Shown one piece after another: positions 15,238 to 23,960 of a stretch of 64,000 bases of DNA. The translations under genes and the position numbers were made by a program. The stretch lies in NCBI RefSeq assembly GCF_009688965.1, contig NZ_AP021875.1, positions 4,898,001 through 4,962,000 on the forward strand. The letters run 5' to 3'. The DNA comes from Desulfosarcina widdelii. Its GTDB lineage: Bacteria; Desulfobacterota; Desulfobacteria; Desulfobacterales; Desulfosarcinaceae. The notes beneath the pieces were generated by a model. That model ran no database searches and had not been told where the DNA came from. It saw nothing but the letters and a program-made list of their open reading frames with translations. Numbering within the stretch: the first letter of the stretch is position 1; every line of letters starts with the position of its first letter.

Positions 15238-16920
15238 TTAACGGGTCAACTGCCTGTACTTGATGCGATGCGGCTGGTCGGCGGCGGTGCCAAGCCGCTT
15301 TTTTCGGTCTTTTTCGTAGTCGGAATAGTTGCCTTCGAACCAGACCGCCCGGCTGTCGCCTTCAAAGGCCAGGATGTGGGTGGCGATGCGGTCCAGAAAC
15401 CAGCGGTCGTGGCTGATCACCACGGCGCAGCCGCCGAAATTCTCCAGGGCCTCTTCCAGGGCGCGCATGGTGTTGACGTCCAGATCGTTGGTCGGTTCGT
15501 CCAGCAGCAGTACATTGGCGCCGGATTTGAGCATGCGGGCCAGATGCACCCGGTTGCGCTCGCCACCGGAAAGCACGCCGACCTTTTTCTGCTGGTCGCT
15601 GCCGGAGAAGTTAAAGCGGGCCACGTAAGCCCGGGAGTTGACCTGGCGGTCGCCCAGTTGGATGGTATCGTTGCCGTCGGAAATCATCTCCCAGATATTT
15701 TTCTCCGGGTCGAGTACGTCCCGGCTCTGGTCCACGTAGGCCATGCGGACCGTTTCGCCGGTGGCGATGGCCCCTTTGTCCGGTTGCTCCTGGCCGGTAA
15801 TCATTCGAAACAACGTCGTTTTTCCGGCGCCGTTCGGTCCGATGACGCCCACGATGCCGCCGGGAGGCAGACGAAAGCTCATGTCTTCCACCAGCAGCTT
15901 CTCCCCGTACGCCTTGGACACTCCCTCGGCTTCGATGACGACATTGCCCAGCCGGGGACCGGGAGGAATATAGATCTCCAGTTCCTTGGCCAGCCGCTCG
16001 CTCTCCTGCCCCAGCAATTTTTCGTAGGCCGAGATGCGCGCCTTGGACTTGGCCCGACGTCCCTTGGGCGCCATGCGAATCCACTCCAGTTCCCGTTGAA
16101 GGGTTTTCTGGCGATCGGATTCGGATTTCTCCTCTTTGGCCAGGCGGTTTTGTTTCTGCTCCAGCCAGGAACTGTAGTTGCCTTTCCAGGGAATGCCATG
16201 GCCCCGGTCCAGCTCCAGAATCCAGCCGGCCACGTTGTCTAAGAAATAGCGGTCGTGGGTAACGGCGATGATGGTGCCGGCATACTGCTGCAGATGCTGC
16301 TCCAGCCAGGCCACGGATTCGGCGTCCAAATGGTTGGTAGGCTCGTCCAGCAAAAGGATGTCCGGCTTTTTCAGCAGCAGGCGGCACAGGGCCACCCGGC
16401 GCCGCTCGCCGCCGGAGACCACGTTGACCGGCGTATCGGCCGGCGGACAGCGCAGGGCGTCCATGGCCATTTCCAGGCGGGCGTCCAGATCCCAGGCATC
16501 CAGGGCGTCGAGTTTGTCCTGGACCTCGCCCTGGCGCTGGATCAGCTTGTCCATCTCGTCGTCGGACATGGGCTCGGCGAACCGCTCGTTGATCCGGTTG
16601 AATTCTTCCATCAGATCCACGGTTTCCTGAACGCCTTCCTGAACGATTTCGCGAACGGTTTTGGTTTCGTCCACCAGCGGTTCCTGTTCCAGATAACCGA
16701 TGGTGTATCCCTTGGACAGGATGGTTTCGCCGTTGAACTCGGTGTCCACGCCGGCCATGATTTTCAGCAGGGTGCTCTTCCCGCTTCCGTTGAGCCCCAG
16801 CACGCCGATTTTCGCGCCGTAAAAGTAGCTCAGGGAGATGTCCTTGATGACCGGTTTTTTATCGTAGAACTTGCTGACACGGATCATGGAATAGATGACT
16901 TTATTGGGATCGGTACTCAT
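15238..16920 (-). CDS. ettA: energy-dependent translational throttle protein EttA (ABC-F ATPase)
   Basis: EttA binds the ribosomal E site and gates entry into elongation according to the ATP/ADP ratio. The 560-residue protein has two ABC domains with Walker A motifs GLNGSGKST and GPNGAGKTT, signature motifs [12 protein letters not shown] and [12 protein letters not shown], and Walker [13 protein letters not shown] and [12 protein letters not shown]. Between them lies the EttA arm/linker with [18 protein letters not shown]. Length and linker match EttA better than other ABC-F groups. The ATG at 16920 is chosen over a longer frame because family alignment begins there. It heads the run with yihY, DUF4126 and the LysE-like gene. 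Confidence 0.95.
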   Translation of the reverse strand: MSTDPNKVIYSMIRVSKFYDKKPVIKDISLSYFYGAKIGVLGLNGSGKSTLLKIMAGVDTEFNGETILSKGYTIGYLEQEPLVDETKTVREIVQEGVQETVDLMEEFNRINERFAEPMSDDEMDKLIQRQGEVQDKLDALDAWDLDARLEMAMDALRCPPADTPVNVVSGGERRRVALCRLLLKKPDILLLDEPTNHLDAESVAWLEQHLQQYAGTIIAVTHDRYFLDNVAGWILELDRGHGIPWKGNYSSWLEQKQNRLAKEEKSESDRQKTLQRELEWIRMAPKGRRAKSKARISAYEKLLGQESERLAKELEIYIPPGPRLGNVVIEAEGVSKAYGEKLLVEDMSFRLPPGGIVGVIGPNGAGKTTLFRMITGQEQPDKGAIATGETVRMAYVDQSRDVLDPEKNIWEMISDGNDTIQLGDRQVNSRAYVARFNFSGSDQQKKVGVLSGGERNRVHLARMLKSGANVLLLDEPTNDLDVNTMRALEEALENFGGCAVVISHDRWFLDRIATHILAFEGDSRAVWFEGNYSDYEKDRKKRLGTAADQPHRIKYRQLTR

Positions 16921-17272
16921 GGTTCGTTTTTCCTGTTTATAGAAATGGTTAGGGAGATAGCAGAACGGTGTTGGCCCCGGTGTCCGCAGGCCCGGCAAAT
17001 CCAGGTAGCCGACTAACTGGTCGATTATTCAACGATAATCCGAAGAAAGTCAAATGCGGATTTCGTTTGGCGCAGCTTTGGATTTGGGCAGGAAATTGGA
17101 TTTTTTAGAACCGGGGTATCCGGCTCAAAAACTACTCTGCTACACTTGATAAATTCGTAATAAGTGTCCGGCTCGTCATGCCGGACTTGGTCCGGCATCC
17201 AGAACATATTGAAATCACAATATTTAGACGCAAGAAAACCAACACGTGCCGGCCGACCTGGTGCGGCATTCG
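16921..17272. other. intergenic stretch upstream of ettA with a repeat
   Basis: This region between the OleA-like gene and ettA, both minus strand, contains one half-copy of the 70-bp palindromic repeat (about 17171-17210) and no coding frame with a ribosome-binding site. The rest is expected to hold the ettA promoter, which I could not locate with confidence. Confidence 0.5.
17171..17210. repeat. short palindromic repeat, REP-like family copy 1 (half element)
   Basis: A perfect nine-pair hairpin, ATGCCGGAC-TTG-GTCCGGCAT (17178-17198), is followed by CCAGAAC. The same sequence begins the copies at 29731 and 59221, but the second half (CTGG..CCGGC..GCCGG) is missing here. Confidence 0.75.
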
Positions 17273-18301
17273 CTACCAGGCTACGCTCATCATGGAGCAG
17301 TTGAGCCCGCTGCCGATGCCCATCAACGCAACGTGATGGCCCGCTTGAATGCGGCCGGAATCGGCGGCCTGGCTCAAGGTAATGGGCACCGCCGCAGGTC
17401 CGATGTTGCCCAGGGTCGGAAAATTGAGATGATGCTTTTCCGGCGTCAATCCCAGTTTTTCGTTGAGTACGTCCATGTTGCGCTGGCTGACCTGATGGGG
17501 CATGTAGGCGTCGATTTCGGCATCGCTCCAATTGGACAGGGTGCTGCAGGCCAGTTCCCAGGTTTTTTTTGCCAATTCAACGCCGAAGATCAGAACCTTG
17601 GAGGCATCGGCGGTCATGTAGGTCCGCTGGCCCAGGCAAAGCCGGCTGTGCCGGGTGGCCGCCCGGGTCACCGATCCTTTGACCGCATGGCCCGATGTGG
17701 CCAGGTCCTTGCGGCAGACGATCATGGCCACCGCTCCCGATCCCAGGGTCAGGGTGGCGAACTGCTCTCGAAAAGATTCGGCCGTGGCGTCTGGTTTCTG
17801 CAAACGATCGATGGTGGACTCGACCACTTCCCGTGAATTCTCGCCGTCCACGATAAGGCCATAGTCCAACACGCCGGCGTCGATCATCAATCCTACACTG
17901 GAAATGGCATTTACGAATCCCAAACAGGCGTTGCCCACGTCGTAGTTGATGCAGTGGTCGGCCAGCCCCAGGTTGCCGTGCACCAGGCTGGCCACGGAAG
18001 GCTCGATGTAATCCTTGGATACCGAGGTGCTGATCAAACAGCCGATGGCATCCCGCGAAATACCGGATTTGGCCAGGACTTTCTCGGCGGCCAGGGTGGC
18101 CACGTCGCTGGCCTGCTGATCGGCATCCCAGAAGCGTCGTTCGCGAATACCGGAGAGTCCTTCGATCAGTCCGGGCTTGATTCCGATTCGCTCCATGGTT
18201 CCGGCCAACTGGGATTCGATTTCAGCGGAGGTGACAATGGTGGACGGCAGTGCGCATTCCACGGCTTCTATGGCGACATTTTGAAAAAAGATGGGTTTCA
18301 T
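17273..18301 (-). CDS. OleA-like 3-oxoacyl synthase (thiolase-fold condensing enzyme)
   Basis: OleA joins two fatty acyl-CoAs head to head by Claisen condensation, giving a beta-keto acid that leads to long-chain olefins or ketones. The 342-residue protein resembles OleA along its whole length and more than FabH: nucleophilic Cys126 in VGNACLGF, His269 in MPHQV, Asn299 in GNIGPAAVP, and Glu100 in SKDYIEPS. That Glu corresponds to the catalytic base (Glu117) of Xanthomonas OleA, which FabH lacks. AAAGGA precedes the ATG at 18301. No oleB, oleC or oleD gene is in the window, so the product may be a ketone or a free beta-keto acid. It is divergent from a MaoC-ligase-TetR unit. Confidence 0.85.
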   Translation of the reverse strand: MKPIFFQNVAIEAVECALPSTIVTSAEIESQLAGTMERIGIKPGLIEGLSGIRERRFWDADQQASDVATLAAEKVLAKSGISRDAIGCLISTSVSKDYIEPSVASLVHGNLGLADHCINYDVGNACLGFVNAISSVGLMIDAGVLDYGLIVDGENSREVVESTIDRLQKPDATAESFREQFATLTLGSGAVAMIVCRKDLATSGHAVKGSVTRAATRHSRLCLGQRTYMTADASKVLIFGVELAKKTWELACSTLSNWSDAEIDAYMPHQVSQRNMDVLNEKLGLTPEKHHLNFPTLGNIGPAAVPITLSQAADSGRIQAGHHVALMGIGSGLNCSMMSVAW

Positions 18302-18478
18302 GCTTTTCCTTTCAATCCATCCAAAACCATCGGTATCGTAAAAAGGCACCGTTTCTACCGTCCCGGTTCATAGCATGGTTGTACAAGGGAAACAAACAAT
18401 CCGCGTTGAATGGGAAGGATCGAAAATCGTTTTTCGGCAGGCCTTCCACCTATGGGACATTCCGGATCGCTTAAATAA

Positions 18479-18493
18479 TAAAACAATGTTTTA
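18479..18493. promoter_or_regulatory. operator-like palindrome, site 1
   Basis: TAAAACA-A-TGTTTTA is a perfect palindrome around one central base. A second copy with the same arms lies at 18510-18524; the centres are 31 bp apart, about three helical turns, so dimers could sit on the same DNA face. The TetR gene at 21208 is the obvious candidate regulator. Confidence 0.7.
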
Positions 18494-18497
18494 ATAA

Positions 18498-18526
18498 TTG
18501 ACATCCAAATAAAACATTGTTTTATA
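18498..18526 (+). promoter_or_regulatory. sigma70-like promoter of the MaoC-ligase-TetR unit
   Basis: TTGACA (18498-18503) and TTTATA (18521-18526) are separated by 17 bases. The palindrome at 18510-18524 occupies the spacer and -10 region, so its occupancy should repress the promoter. The start codon of the first gene is about 75 bases downstream. Confidence 0.65.
18510..18524. promoter_or_regulatory. operator-like palindrome, site 2
   Basis: TAAAACA-T-TGTTTTA has the same arms as site 1 and differs only in the central base. It extends by one more pair on each side. It lies between the -35 and -10 boxes of the rightward promoter. Confidence 0.7.
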
Positions 18527-18600
18527 GATATGAAGATCGTGCCTTGCCCGGATCGGCCGGATGGATTCAATGACCCCCTTCAAAGAATAGTGAACCGCTC

Positions 18601-19482
18601 ATGAAGATCGATTCTAGCTACGTCGGCACGCCATTGAAAATGTACGAAACAGCTGTCTTTCCTCGTGACACGATGAATTTCGCCGCCGCCATCGCGGACC
18701 ACAACCCGCTCTATTTCGACGACGAACGCGACGGGGGGCCCGTCGCCCACTCCATGCACAGCGTTGCCGTGACCTGGCCCATATTGGAGCATATCGACGC
18801 ATACATCGATCTGAATTCGTTTCCTCGGGAAATCCTGTTGACCCAGGTTCATTACAGCGAGCACCTGATCCTGCATCGGCTGATGGTTCCCGGGGACCAA
18901 CTGAAGATAGACGGGCAAATCGCTGCTATCGTTCCCCACCGGGCAGGCACCCACATGATCATTCGCCTTTCGGCGCGCGACGCCTGCGACGAACCGGTCT
19001 TCACGGAATATATCGGTGCCCTGATGCGCGGCGTCACCTGCACGGACCCGGGCCGCGGCGCGGACACGATTCCGGAGTTGCCGGCGGAAGCGGCCGGACC
19101 GCCCTTTTCATGGGAATCGTCCATGACCATCGACCCCCTGCTGCCCTATGTCTACGACGGCTGTACCCGCATCCATTTTCCCATTCATACCTCCCGCAAG
19201 TTCGCCCGGCAGGTGGGCCTGCCGGATATCATTCTCCAGGGTACGGCCACCCTGTCACTGGCCGTCAAAGAGATCGTCAACCGGGAAGCGGCCTCCGACC
19301 CGCGGCAGCTCCGATCCATCTCCTGCCGTTTTACCGGAATGGTGATGCCGGGCGAAACCATCGTCCTGCAGGTGAACAGTAGCGACCACCACGGAAATGT
19401 TCGTTTTCAGGTACGAAACAGCCAGGGCCGGTTGGCGATCAGCAACGGCCATATCCAACTCAACCGACAGGAGGCCCCGTGA
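18601..19482 (+). CDS. MaoC-like double hot-dog protein with altered hydratase motif
   Basis: The 293-residue protein looks like two hot-dog units. The first holds the hydratase-2 motif region A-D-H-N-P-L-Y: Asp33 is in the place of the catalytic Asp, but the catalytic His expected five residues later is Tyr38. The second unit (about 180-290) has FARQVGLPDIILQGTATLSLA, where GF..PILHG is usual, with Gln in place of His. It may still act on acyl-CoA but may not be a classical (R)-enoyl-CoA hydratase. No strong ribosome-binding site is seen before the ATG. It overlaps the ligase gene by four bases. Confidence 0.75.
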   Translation: MKIDSSYVGTPLKMYETAVFPRDTMNFAAAIADHNPLYFDDERDGGPVAHSMHSVAVTWPILEHIDAYIDLNSFPREILLTQVHYSEHLILHRLMVPGDQLKIDGQIAAIVPHRAGTHMIIRLSARDACDEPVFTEYIGALMRGVTCTDPGRGADTIPELPAEAAGPPFSWESSMTIDPLLPYVYDGCTRIHFPIHTSRKFARQVGLPDIILQGTATLSLAVKEIVNREAASDPRQLRSISCRFTGMVMPGETIVLQVNSSDHHGNVRFQVRNSQGRLAISNGHIQLNRQEAP

Positions 19483-21188
19483 ACGCCATGAAAGAGCTGC
19501 CGCTGTTGAACGACTATATCGACTACTGGGCTGAGCGGAAACCGGACCAGGCGGCCATGATCCAGCACGAAGACGGCAAGACCGTATCTTACAGGCAATT
19601 CCGGACCTTCATCGACTACTTCGCCCTTCGCCTGCTGGACATGGGCATCCAAAAAGGCGACCGGGTGGCGACGCAGCTGGTACTGGTTCCGGAGCACGTC
19701 ATGTTGATGTACGCCTGCTTCAAAATCGGCGCGATCATCGCCCCCCTGGACTTGAGACTGAAGAAGGAGGAGGTTGTCCGCGACATCAACAAGATCGCGC
19801 CCAAGGCCTTCTTCTTCCTCGGCAACACGCCGGTCACCGATTTTCGTGAAATCGGCCGGGCGGTCAAAGCCTCCTGTCCCGGCGTCGACCACCTGGTACA
19901 ATTCACCCCCGATCCGAAGCCAGGAGATATCATCGAGGGCGCCATCGGCATAACAGAGATGATGAGAAAAGGACGCCTGATCCGGCTGAAACTCGCCGAC
20001 CTGTTCCTCGGGCGCCTGAAGAAAGCCTGCGCGCATATCGATGCCCGCACCCCGGCCCTGATCATTTACACCACCGGCACCACCGGGGAGCCGAAGCCGG
20101 CCGTGCTCTGTCACAAAAACATCATCGTCCAGAACCGGATCCTCGAACGGGGCGTCGGCCTGGCCGATCCCGACGACGGCCCGGCCTACGTCACCCTCAT
20201 CAATCTTCCCCCAAGCCATGTCGGCTGTGTGACCGAAACGATGATGACCACTTTCTTCAAGGGCGGTACGGCGGTCCTGCTGCGAATCTTCGACGTGGAA
20301 GCCACCCTGGCGGCGATCGAGAAGCACAACGTGACACTCCTGGGCCAGATCCCCACCCAGTTTCGCATGCTGTGGAACCACCCCGACTATTCATCCTACG
20401 ACCTCTCCAGCCTGAAATATGTTGCCTATGCCGGTTCAGCCGGCGATACGGCCTTCCTTACACGGCTGTCGGTCATGGCCCCCGCCTTCGGCACTGGCCT
20501 CGGTATGACTGAAAATGCCGGTTTTGCCACATTTACGCCGCCGGGCATCTCCGTCGAGGAGATGGCGGGTCAGGTAGGGAGGGCCTTTCCCGATCTGGCC
20601 GACGTCACCATCCGCCGGCCCATGACCCCGGATGGCCGTGCCGGTGAGGAAATGCCCATCGGAGAGACCGGTGAGATCTGCTACCATCCGCCCATTGTCT
20701 TCCTGGGATATTTCAACCAACCGGAGGAAACGGCCAGGGCAATTTCAAAAGAGGGGATTCTCTACACCGGCGACCTGGGATACTTCAAGGATATGGGCAG
20801 CTACCAGGCGCTCTACCTTTCGGGCCGGCGCAAGTTCGTCATCAAGCAGAAAGGCTACAATGTCTTCCCCAATGAAGTGGAAGAACACATCGCACGGCTC
20901 GACGGGGTGAGCATGGTGGATGTCATCGGCGTCAAACACGCCCTGTTCGATGAGGGGATTTTCGCTTTCGTTCGCCTGCAACCGGGGGCGGAGCTGACGG
21001 CCGATCAACTCATGGACCACTGCAAAGCGATTGCCGCCTATAAACGGCCGCAGCACATTGAAATATGGCCCCACGACAAGGAGTTTCCGTTGACCCGCAG
21101 CGCCAAAATCGACAAACTGCAACTGGCCGACATGGCGGCAGATGTCGTCGAACGCCTTAGACAAGCGGGAAGATGGGACGCCGCATAA
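19479..21188 (+). CDS. AMP-dependent acyl-CoA ligase (ANL superfamily)
   Basis: The protein would activate a carboxylic acid, probably medium or long chain, to its acyl-CoA. The 569 residues include the P-loop-like motif YTTGTTGEPKPAV near residue 195, the A5 region GLGMTENAG near 345, the A7 motif YTGDLGYF near 430, the hinge GRRKFVIKQKGYNVFPNEVEEHI near 450, and the catalytic Lys region TRSAKIDKL near 540. It differs from OleC, which would be the expected ole partner. A GTG start four bases after AGGAGG is chosen; an ATG nine bases later is the alternative. Its genes overlap on the left and the TetR gene follows within 19 bases. Confidence 0.9.
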   Translation: MNAMKELPLLNDYIDYWAERKPDQAAMIQHEDGKTVSYRQFRTFIDYFALRLLDMGIQKGDRVATQLVLVPEHVMLMYACFKIGAIIAPLDLRLKKEEVVRDINKIAPKAFFFLGNTPVTDFREIGRAVKASCPGVDHLVQFTPDPKPGDIIEGAIGITEMMRKGRLIRLKLADLFLGRLKKACAHIDARTPALIIYTTGTTGEPKPAVLCHKNIIVQNRILERGVGLADPDDGPAYVTLINLPPSHVGCVTETMMTTFFKGGTAVLLRIFDVEATLAAIEKHNVTLLGQIPTQFRMLWNHPDYSSYDLSSLKYVAYAGSAGDTAFLTRLSVMAPAFGTGLGMTENAGFATFTPPGISVEEMAGQVGRAFPDLADVTIRRPMTPDGRAGEEMPIGETGEICYHPPIVFLGYFNQPEETARAISKEGILYTGDLGYFKDMGSYQALYLSGRRKFVIKQKGYNVFPNEVEEHIARLDGVSMVDVIGVKHALFDEGIFAFVRLQPGAELTADQLMDHCKAIAAYKRPQHIEIWPHDKEFPLTRSAKIDKLQLADMAADVVERLRQAGRWDAA

Positions 21189-21207
21189 AAAGGGAAGGAT
21201 TTCCCCA

Positions 21208-21795
21208 GTGAAAGACAACATCGCAAGTATCCCCGGCAAACTGAAAGAGAGGCTTTACCCCGCCGTCCTGGCGCTCTTCTTTGATAACGACTTCCACCGG
21301 GTCAACATTCGGGAGATATCCAAGCAGACAGGCGTCAGTTCGGGAACGATCTATAAATATTTTTCCTCCAAAGAAGATCTCATCTTTACCATCCTCGATG
21401 AAAAAATCGCCGAAATCGGAAAAGCCATCACGCTTCACATCGCCGGTCTCGAAGAGATTAAAGAGGTGCTTCGCAAAGTGTTCTGGGTCACCATGGATTT
21501 CTACGACAAGAACCCGGGCGTGGCGGTCACCGCCTTCATCACCGTTCCCACGCGCAGCTGGATGAAAGAGAAAAGCTACCGCGGCGTAGAGCATGCGGCC
21601 CTGCGGGAGTTGCTCGACAAGGCCCGGCAAACGGGCGCCATCGACCCTGCAATCTCAAACCGGCAAATTGTCGACCTCTATTACATGTTCTGCTACCGGC
21701 AGATCCATCAATGGTATTACTTCGGCATGAAGCGGAAACTGGTCGACACCATCCCCGAGTTCTTCGAGTTGTTCTGGAAAGCGGTCCAGCCCTGA
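21208..21795 (+). CDS. TetR-family transcriptional regulator
   Basis: The 195-residue protein has the N-terminal TetR helix-turn-helix (VNIREISKQTGVSSGTIYKYFSSKEDLIF, residues about 30-60) and a helical ligand-binding C-terminal domain. A GTG start at 21208 is chosen because AAGGA lies eight bases before it; longer starts would overlap the ligase gene. Encoded at the end of the unit whose promoter carries two palindromes, it is the likely autoregulated repressor of that unit and of the divergent OleA-like gene, probably responding to an acyl-CoA. The ligand is inferred from context only. Confidence 0.88.
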   Translation: MKDNIASIPGKLKERLYPAVLALFFDNDFHRVNIREISKQTGVSSGTIYKYFSSKEDLIFTILDEKIAEIGKAITLHIAGLEEIKEVLRKVFWVTMDFYDKNPGVAVTAFITVPTRSWMKEKSYRGVEHAALRELLDKARQTGAIDPAISNRQIVDLYYMFCYRQIHQWYYFGMKRKLVDTIPEFFELFWKAVQP

Positions 21796-21891
21796 ATGAT
21801 AAAAACCTGGCCCTGCTGGTTCGGGAAAACGGATCATTGAAACGGATGGCCGCTACCGGTGGAAGTGAACCCGGCTGTTGCAAGGGGCGAC

Positions 21892-23775
21892 TCAGGCATG
21901 AACGGCGGGCTCGTCGAATCGACACCGGAGGACAAGCATTTCATCTTCCTTACCGGTTTCGATTTGATACGGCAGCTTTTCGAAAAGACGGATCATGCCC
22001 TGGTTTTCGGGTGCGGTATAGGCATAAAGACCGGCGATTCCATTGCTTCGAGCGCCTTCGGCGAGCTTTTCCTGAATCAGGCCCCCCAACCCTTTGTGCT
22101 GCCATTTTCCGGAGATCGAATAGGCGACTTCGGCCATGTTGACAGCCGGATCGAGAAGGTATTCTCCGATGCCGATCACACGGCCAAAACCGGATTCGCC
22201 CACCACGGCAACGATGGTCAGGTTGTTGATGTAATCCACCTGGGACACCTTCTCCGCCTCCTGGCCGTTGAAGCGCTCTTTGCGATGAAAAAAACGGGCG
22301 ACGACATCATCGGGGTCCAGGTTGTAGAAGTGCTCCTGGATGCGGCGGGCATCCACCGGTTTGGCCGGCCGGATGGTGACCGCTTCTCCGTCGATTTCGA
22401 GCATTTTTTCCAGGCGTAGCGGATAGACGCCGGTAATGGTCCCTTTTTGAAGCTGCTCAATGGCCAAAAGGCCCATGCGCCGGGCATGGCTGAAGAGTTC
22501 ATCGCGAAAATCGGGATGGGCGATGCTGATCAAGGCCAGGGCGCGCTCCTGAAGGCTCTTTCCGAAAAGATTGACAACGCCGTACTCGGTGCAGATGTAA
22601 TTGACGTCGCTACGGGGAACGACCACGGCCGTGTCGTCCAACATCGGTACGATGCGGCTTTTTTTGCCCTGCATGGTGGTGGCCGGAAGGAGCAGAAGCG
22701 ATTTGCCGCCTTCGCTCATGGCCGCGCCGCGGATGAAGTCGACCATTCCGGTGATTCCGGAAAAGTGATTGTAGGGCAGGGCATCGGCCGCTACCTGGCC
22801 GGTCAGATCGACGGCCATGGCTACGTTGATCGCCACCATCTTGTTGTGCCGGGAGATGATGGCCCCGTCGTTGACATAATCCGACGGGTGAAACTCGATC
22901 ACGGGATTGTCGTTGATGAATTCGTACAGGTTTTCGGAGCCCACGGCGCTGCTGGCCACGATTTTGCCGTCATTGAATCCCTTGCGGCGATTGGTGATTA
23001 CGCCCCGCGAGAAAAGGTGCATGACGGGGTCGGTAATATATTGGGTATGAACGCCCAGATCGTTCTTGTCCTTCATGGCCGCCAGGGTAGCTTTGGGCGT
23101 CGTGCCGGGTCCGATCTGGATCGTCGATCCGTCGTCGATGAGGCGGGCGATCAATTGCGCGATGGTGTCGGCGGCGTTGGAATCGGGGGTGGTGCCCAGG
23201 GTGATCAGGGGTTCCTCATACTCCACGAACAGGTCGACATCGTCCACATGAAGGAAGCTGCGGCCCAATACACGCGGCATGCGCGGGTTGACCTGGGCAA
23301 TCACCAGGTCGGCGGACAAAGCGGCGGCAAGGGTGATGTCCACCGCAACCCCCAGGCTCAGGCAGCCGAAATCGTCCGGCGGTGTGGTCTGGATCAGGGC
23401 CACATGGATGGGCATCCGTCGGCTCTTAAACAGCTTGGGTACCGCCGAAAGGTTCATGGGCGTGATGAAGCGGCTGTGGCGGGCAATGGCTTTGGGTTTG
23501 GCCGAACCGGAATAGAATTGGCGAATATTGAGGCTGCTGCCCCTGCTCTTGTTGGCGATCAGGGTCAGGGGCGTCGTTTCCAGGGACATGAGGCGAACGA
23601 TCTCCAGGTCGGCCAGGTCGGCCGATGCATTGGAGAGCACCCGCACCAGATGTTGGGGCTCGCCGCACGACGAACCGATGAACACGCGTTGGCCCGGCCG
23701 GATCCGTCCGATAGCCTCGGTCGCCTTGCAGGTTTTCTTGACGTAATCGTCGGCCCAGTATGAAGGTTCGCCCAT
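21892..23775 (-). CDS. acetyl-CoA hydrolase/CoA-transferase fused to a GNAT acetyltransferase
   Basis: Residues about 1-440 form a two-part CoA-transferase of the 4-hydroxybutyrate/acetate CoA-transferase type: GPGTTPKATLAA near 225, and the catalytic Glu in CTEYGVVNLFGKS near 405. Residues about 455-620 form a GNAT domain (VTIRPAKPVDARRIQEHFY, then VAYSISGKWQHKGLGGLIQ, containing the acetyl-CoA-binding loop). The enzyme would move CoA between short acyl groups; the GNAT part might acetylate the same or another protein. The 627-residue length is explained by the fusion. No clear ribosome-binding site is seen, and an inverted-repeat element begins 13 bases upstream. Confidence 0.88.
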   Translation of the reverse strand: MGEPSYWADDYVKKTCKATEAIGRIRPGQRVFIGSSCGEPQHLVRVLSNASADLADLEIVRLMSLETTPLTLIANKSRGSSLNIRQFYSGSAKPKAIARHSRFITPMNLSAVPKLFKSRRMPIHVALIQTTPPDDFGCLSLGVAVDITLAAALSADLVIAQVNPRMPRVLGRSFLHVDDVDLFVEYEEPLITLGTTPDSNAADTIAQLIARLIDDGSTIQIGPGTTPKATLAAMKDKNDLGVHTQYITDPVMHLFSRGVITNRRKGFNDGKIVASSAVGSENLYEFINDNPVIEFHPSDYVNDGAIISRHNKMVAINVAMAVDLTGQVAADALPYNHFSGITGMVDFIRGAAMSEGGKSLLLLPATTMQGKKSRIVPMLDDTAVVVPRSDVNYICTEYGVVNLFGKSLQERALALISIAHPDFRDELFSHARRMGLLAIEQLQKGTITGVYPLRLEKMLEIDGEAVTIRPAKPVDARRIQEHFYNLDPDDVVARFFHRKERFNGQEAEKVSQVDYINNLTIVAVVGESGFGRVIGIGEYLLDPAVNMAEVAYSISGKWQHKGLGGLIQEKLAEGARSNGIAGLYAYTAPENQGMIRLFEKLPYQIETGKEDEMLVLRCRFDEPAVHA

Positions 23776-23787
23776 GGATTTATTTTT

Positions 23788-23912
23788 GACGGCTTCGTAA
23801 AAAGCCCGATATCGGCGTTACGCTTCGTCCCTCGTCAGTGCGGAGTACGTTTTGGTACGCCTCTTTCCTCGGGACTCGCAAGCCTTGATCTCGACCTTTT
23901 TACAAAGCCGTC
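23788..23912. repeat. 125-bp inverted-repeat element
   Basis: The element begins with GACGGCTTCGTAAAAAG (23788-23804) and ends with the reverse complement, CTTTTTACAAAGCCGTC (23896-23912); 16 of 17 positions match. The interior has a smaller inverted repeat (GTAC..GTAC near 23846-23858). It encodes nothing and looks like a non-autonomous, miniature mobile element or large palindromic repeat. It separates two minus-strand genes of acyl-CoA metabolism. Confidence 0.75.
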
Positions 23913-23960
23913 TATGAAAAACGACTTTTTACGCGCAACATTGTTTGGCCTCAAAAAAAA

